From Hippasteria phrygiana (lineage: Eukaryota > Echinodermata > Asteroidea > Valvatida > Goniasteridae), in NCBI GenBank assembly GCA_037893225.1, contig JAZGUH010000276.1, forward strand, positions 620,001 to 684,000: a stretch of 64,000 nt of DNA, written 5' to 3'. Positions 60,780-64,000 of the stretch are shown piece after piece; the first letter of the stretch is position 1, and every line of letters starts with the position of its first letter. The notes below the pieces were generated by a model. It did not search any database. It had not been told where the DNA came from and saw only the letters and a list, made by a program, of their open reading frames with translations. Made by a program: the position numbers and the translations under genes.

Positions 60780-60852
60780 GCCATCTTGTTTTTCTGGGAC
60801 ATGGTGCAATCGCGCATGCGCAAAAGAGAAAACAAAGATGGCGGCGCCCATT
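60780..60852. promoter_or_regulatory. YY1 - NRF1 - YY1 motif cluster
   Basis: GCCATCTTG (60780-60788, reverse YY1 type), GCGCATGCGC (60812-60821, perfect NRF1 palindrome) and AAGATGGCGGC (60835-60845) lie within 66 bp in the middle of the fold-back element. The 15-mer AGATGGCGGCGCCCA is identical to the one at the host exon start (60261-60275). The ATG here opens only 20 codons. It looks like a small promoter module. Confidence 0.5.
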
Positions 60853-61258
60853 CATCGTAATTTTGTCGTCTTAAAATTTCGTTTTTATGTGGGATTGTGA
60901 ACGAGAATTCAGCCAATTTCTCACATAATACGAGATGCGAGAGTTTGTTGAATACAAGTATAGCTTTTGTGAAGCTTAAATGTGCATTTTTAGCTTGTTG
61001 ACGCTTTGTTGACGCTGATCGGGTTTGTTGACGCTTGTTGACGCTAAATAGCATGACCGCTAAAAACAGGCTTAACCACTGCCAGTGGTACTGGCAGTGC
61101 ATGTTTGTACCACCAGGCCGCTGTTCATTTGGGGACTCATTTTCTGAATAGGAAATTGTGATAAAAACAATTTTCTTTTGTGCACATTCTTACACTTACA
61201 GCTTTATTTTAATTCAAACATCAGAATTTTTGAAATCATGATTGCCATCTGCCTAGCC

Positions 61259-61308
61259 TACCCCTAGAACTATGGGGTTCCGACAGGAACCCCATAGTTC
61301 TAGGGGTA
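61259..61308. repeat. Perfect 23-bp-arm hairpin flanked by 12-bp direct repeats
   Basis: The left arm starts TACCCCTAGAACTATGG, the loop is GACA (61282-61285), and the right arm is the exact complement. CTGCCTAGCCTA occurs on both sides (61249-61260 and 61309-61320), like a target-site duplication around a ~48-bp insertion. Confidence 0.9.
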
Positions 61309-62096
61309 CTGCCTAGCCTAGGCTATTCATTGAAATAAGCCTATAGTATAACCATTTTCATGGAGTATATTTTAATACCTCCATGGTATAACTAAGGCAT
61401 GAATAAAGACAAAGATTTTGAGAAAATGTGAGTTTTAAGCATTTCTGTTATAATCTGCACTTCAATTTGTGTACAAAATAATCACACTTTACTGCATTAA
61501 ACGTACACATTTTAGGGACCAAAAAATCCCCGCTTTAAATCAATTCTTCTTTGCTTTGCAAAATCCGATGGAATCCGAACTTGAATCAAATTCTTTCTTA
61601 TGACTTTCTCTTCAAAACCACATCAAAACAAAATGTACAAAATTTATTTGAAAAATTTATTAATCTCCCTACCATTACAGCCCTACTCCAACGGCACCCC
61701 TACTCGCCGAGTTTTACAACCGGTCGACTTTGATTTCAAATATCTCCCCAAATTCTTATCACTGAACACTTTTTACATCATTGTATTCCTGTGATGTTAT
61801 CAATTTCTACCATACAGAACATGGGGGGATGCCTTTAACACCTTGCGTACAGGTATTATATGAGGGTGCCAGGGCACCAGGCCGGGTTATGCAGCCAAGC
61901 GAAACGGAAACAAGAGGCTTGTGCAGCCAAGCATAATGTACACAATACCCCAATAATGGATTGAAAATGCAGAGATTGGCGTGTATAGACGTCAACCGGC
62001 CAGGTGGCAATTTTCAATCCACACATGTGTCAACCGGTTACAAGATGTTAAACCTTGATTATCAGATTCCTTGTTCCTTTTTGTGTAAGAAAAAAT

Positions 62097-62315
62097 CTGC
62101 GGCTGCGGCTGCGGCTGCGGCTGCGGCTGCGGCTGCGGCTGCGGCTGCGGCTGCGGCTGCGGCTGCGGCTGCGGCTGCGGCTGCGGCTGCGGCTGCGGCT
62201 GCGGCTGCGGCTGCGGCTGCGGCTGCGGCTGCGGCTGCGGCTGCGGCTGCGGCTGCGGCTGCGGCTGCGGCTGCGGCTGCGGCTGCGGCTGCGGCTGCGG
62301 CTGCGGCTGCGGCTG
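62097..62315. repeat. Pure hexanucleotide tract (CTGCGG)n, ~36 copies
   Basis: Uninterrupted 219 bp of CTGCGG in AT-rich DNA. It would read as Ala, Arg-Leu or Cys-Gly one way and Gln-Pro, Ser-Arg or Ala the other. All six frames are open only because the unit is 6 bp, so no protein is called. Confidence 0.98.
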
Positions 62316-62935
62316 ATACAAATGTGCATTTATGACTGAAAAATGTTCACTTCTACAGTAATTGATGCATTCTTATTTGCTGCCGGCCAAAAGTTGAGTC
62401 AAGTTGTATATATACCTACATCCTCAGATGGGCGAGGGAGGTGGTATTTAGGTGGGGTGGGGGCAGGGTATAACACCTGAATAGAAGCACCTGTTTCTAC
62501 TAATTAATTTTGCCATCAAGAGATTTAATGTAAGGTTTGGCTATATTTTAATAAAAAAATAATGATTATTTCTAAGTAAACAAACACATTGACTCAAATG
62601 ATGGCCAGAAGAGTTCCAGGAGTATGGTGTCTTTGGGAGGGCATAACTCTGTAACTGAAGCACCTATGGCAATGGTATTTGCACCATTGCATTTCTCCCA
62701 TCAAGAGCTTTAATTTGATGTATAATTTAATTTAACAATATTGAAGAAAAAATTCATGTAACATTGCTACAATTGGGGAAGAATGTTTGTACAGGTTCTG
62801 TATACGTCCGAGGAAGAGAGGAGAAAGAAAATACAAAAGAACCTTTCAGTCCTCGCAAGTCAGTCTTTTGTTAAAATCGGTCCTCGGAAGTAGAAATACG
62901 TGCTTAGTCTATGGGGTTGGGTTGTGTTTTCTGTG

Positions 62936-63125
62936 TTAGATGTTCTTGGCACAGTGTATGTATAGTCACTCAAAGTGTTGACATACATGCTAATTTCTGC
63001 CTCATTTTTACAGATTTTGCTGACATAAATCTTGAAATAACAGGTTGTGCCACATATTAATTATTTTCCAAGATTTTGCTGTTCTTGACCTATTTTGGTG
63101 CGGGGGTGTATTAAAGTAGAATCTT
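62936..63125. repeat. Distant copy of the 24.5-25.7 kb dispersed repeat
   Basis: Shares CTTGAAATAACAGGTTGTG, CCACATATT, CCAAGATTT(T/C)GCTG, the GGTGCGG segment and TTAAAGTA(A/G)AATCT with 25070-25715, in the same order and orientation. Only the right part of the repeat is present. Confidence 0.65.
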
Positions 63126-63823
63126 TCTGACAATGTCAATTTAAGTCTGTATTTATGCACCAGTGTGAATTGTTTCCCCTACTCCTGCCTAGTGTTGCCG
63201 ATTTGGTGACTGTCACTTTAAGAGTGACCAAATCACAACCCCTGGGGTACCATTCCATGGGTGGGGAAAATAGTGCTAGGTGTATAAGTTTAAAATGTTC
63301 AATCACCGCAATTCATGTTGACAGAGAATACTTTACTTACGCAACTCTCCATGGCACAGAATTTTTAATGTTATGCAGCCAAGTGCAAAAATGGGAATTT
63401 TTTTCTAACTTACGTTTAGGATAAGGAAAGACCATGATCATGCCACCACTATTATTTTAGTTGTGTACATATTCTCCGCCATGAAATATTTTTTTATATT
63501 GCCGGATAAAAAACAGTTTACCTTATATTAACCCTAACGCCCAAGGCATTTTTATTAGGAAGTGTGCTCAATCTGTCAAAATCCAACACTGTGCAGTATA
63601 CATATGGCATGTTCTTTGGACTACAGTCCTGAAGCCATCAAAATGACCTCTTACTGCACAAATATTTTTACAAAGTCCAAGTTTGAACATCGAAATACAC
63701 AAAACAAATCCAATAAGTTAAACGACTGATGCAACAAGTATCTGCAGGAAGTGTTTCAAACTCCCAGTGATTTGTTTGAATAAATATCATTTTATGTTTA
63801 CAAATTCCATTTTCGTTCAACAG

Positions 63824-63918
63824 GGCCTGTATTCAGACAAACTTGATAAATCTATGAAAGTTGTTCTACTCACAACTTTACAAGAAAAGGCATCATGTTT
63901 GATGTCTACTCCAGCGAG
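63824..63918 (+). CDS. Second coding exon of the same putative host gene
   Basis: A strong acceptor (pyrimidine-rich TTCGTTCAACAG) and a consensus donor (GCGAG|GTAAGT) delimit 95 bp. Only one of the three frames is open, and it is phase 0, exactly what the 60263-60391 exon requires. It encodes GLYSDKLDKSMKVVLLTTLQ... and leaves two bases for the next exon. The S-[DE]-K-L-x4-KV-x-LL pattern supports the tentative AP5B1-like reading. The frame fit and splice sites are visible directly; the family name is recollection. Confidence 0.55.
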
Positions 63919-64000
63919 GTAAGTTGAAAACACTTTTCATGTTTGAGTTACAGGATCAAATGATGTTCAATCACAGATACTGCTGTACTGTAAGGATGGG
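63919..64000 (+). other. Start of the next intron, cut by the window end
   Basis: Begins GTAAGTTGAAAAC. No acceptor before the window ends. Confidence 0.45.

Larger units (their letters stand above)
60505..61059. mobile_element. Fold-back element with subterminal minisatellites
   Basis: Ends are inverted complements: GGTCATGCTAATTAGCGTCA at the left and TGACGCTAAATAGCATGACC at the right. Both continue inward into CGTCAACAAG repeats in opposite orientation (60519-60630 and about 60990-61043). The direct repeat CTAAAAACAGG (60494-60504 and 61060-61070) flanks the element as a likely 10-11 bp target-site duplication. That length fits Mutator/foldback-type transposition. No transposase is present. 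Confidence 0.65.
60392..63823 (+). other. Putative intron 1 (about 3.4 kb)
   Basis: Bounded by GTATGT and TTCGTTCAACAG. It contains a fold-back element, a hairpin insertion, a hexanucleotide tract and a dispersed repeat copy (separate entries). Otherwise AT-rich, with no further convincing exon. The intervals 61322-62096, 62316-62935 and 63126-63800 hold nothing else recognised, apart from a diverged ~190-bp duplication around 62465-62740 (AGCACCT...CATCAAGAG). Confidence 0.45.

Noticed and set aside
60838..60900. Second ATGGCGGCGCCC as a gene start
   Set aside because: The frame stops after 20 codons and no donor is evident, so it is treated only as a motif cluster.
60758..61102. 114-codon minus-strand frame with SVNKRQQ-like repeats
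   Set aside because: Lies over the fold-back element and reads the CGTCAACAAG repeat; no family similarity.
61961..62339. Poly-Ala, Gln-Pro, Ser-Arg and Arg-Leu frames over the hexamer tract
   Set aside because: A pure 6-bp repeat leaves all six frames open; no flanking coding evidence.

Overview
The window is eukaryotic, most likely from the nuclear genome of an aquatic invertebrate animal. The signs are spliceosomal-type exons with GT/AG borders, a non-LTR (LINE) retrotransposon of the L1/Tx1 type, a tRNA-like sequence with A and B boxes, MITE-like inverted repeats, low gene density and very abundant satellite DNA. The species cannot be fixed from sequence alone. There are no bacterial genes, operons, CRISPR arrays or viral genes. 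Repeats make up most of the window.

Layout. 1-155: a near-perfect palindrome running into a tRNA-like cloverleaf. 655-9065: a satellite domain in which six arrays of an 83-bp minisatellite alternate with a ~560-bp spacer. 9066-11200: mostly single-copy DNA with two small inverted-repeat elements. 11200-22355 and 32395-59013: a very large repeat domain packed with the CRE/ATF palindrome TGACGTCA, most often as two copies 11 bp apart. It is organised into tandem subfamilies of about 147, 401, 588 and 604 bp. These sit inside larger head-to-tail modules that begin with a short hairpin plus a GGCTTTTCC-like box. The modules end in an A-rich/GAA tract, often one or more perfect hairpins, and then CTAG. 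I interpret them as non-autonomous, Helitron-like elements; no Rep/helicase gene is present in the window. 22363-26515: mostly unique DNA with a hAT-like end, a dispersed ~500-bp repeat and a CpG-richer patch with possible exons. 26516-32390: a nearly complete minus-strand LINE with ORF1 (CCHC zinc knuckles) and ORF2 (endonuclease plus reverse transcriptase, broken by one in-frame TGA). 59014-64000: the only place with a convincing host gene.

Host gene. A plus-strand first coding exon (60263-60391) starts at a YY1-type AAGATGGCGGC motif and ends at a consensus donor. A phase-compatible second exon (63824-63918) has strong acceptor and donor sites. The joined peptide resembles, from memory, the N terminus of the AP-5 adaptor complex beta-1 subunit. 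The intervening intron holds a fold-back element with its own YY1/NRF1 motif cluster, a 48-bp perfect hairpin flanked by 12-bp direct repeats, and a pure (GCGGCT)n tract of ~219 bp.

The most unusual structure is the CRE-rich, CTAG-terminated module array. Its 5' box and 3' hairpin change sequence together from module to module, and its 5' hairpin keeps its pairing while its sequence changes. This suggests selected DNA or RNA structures, possibly transposition ends.
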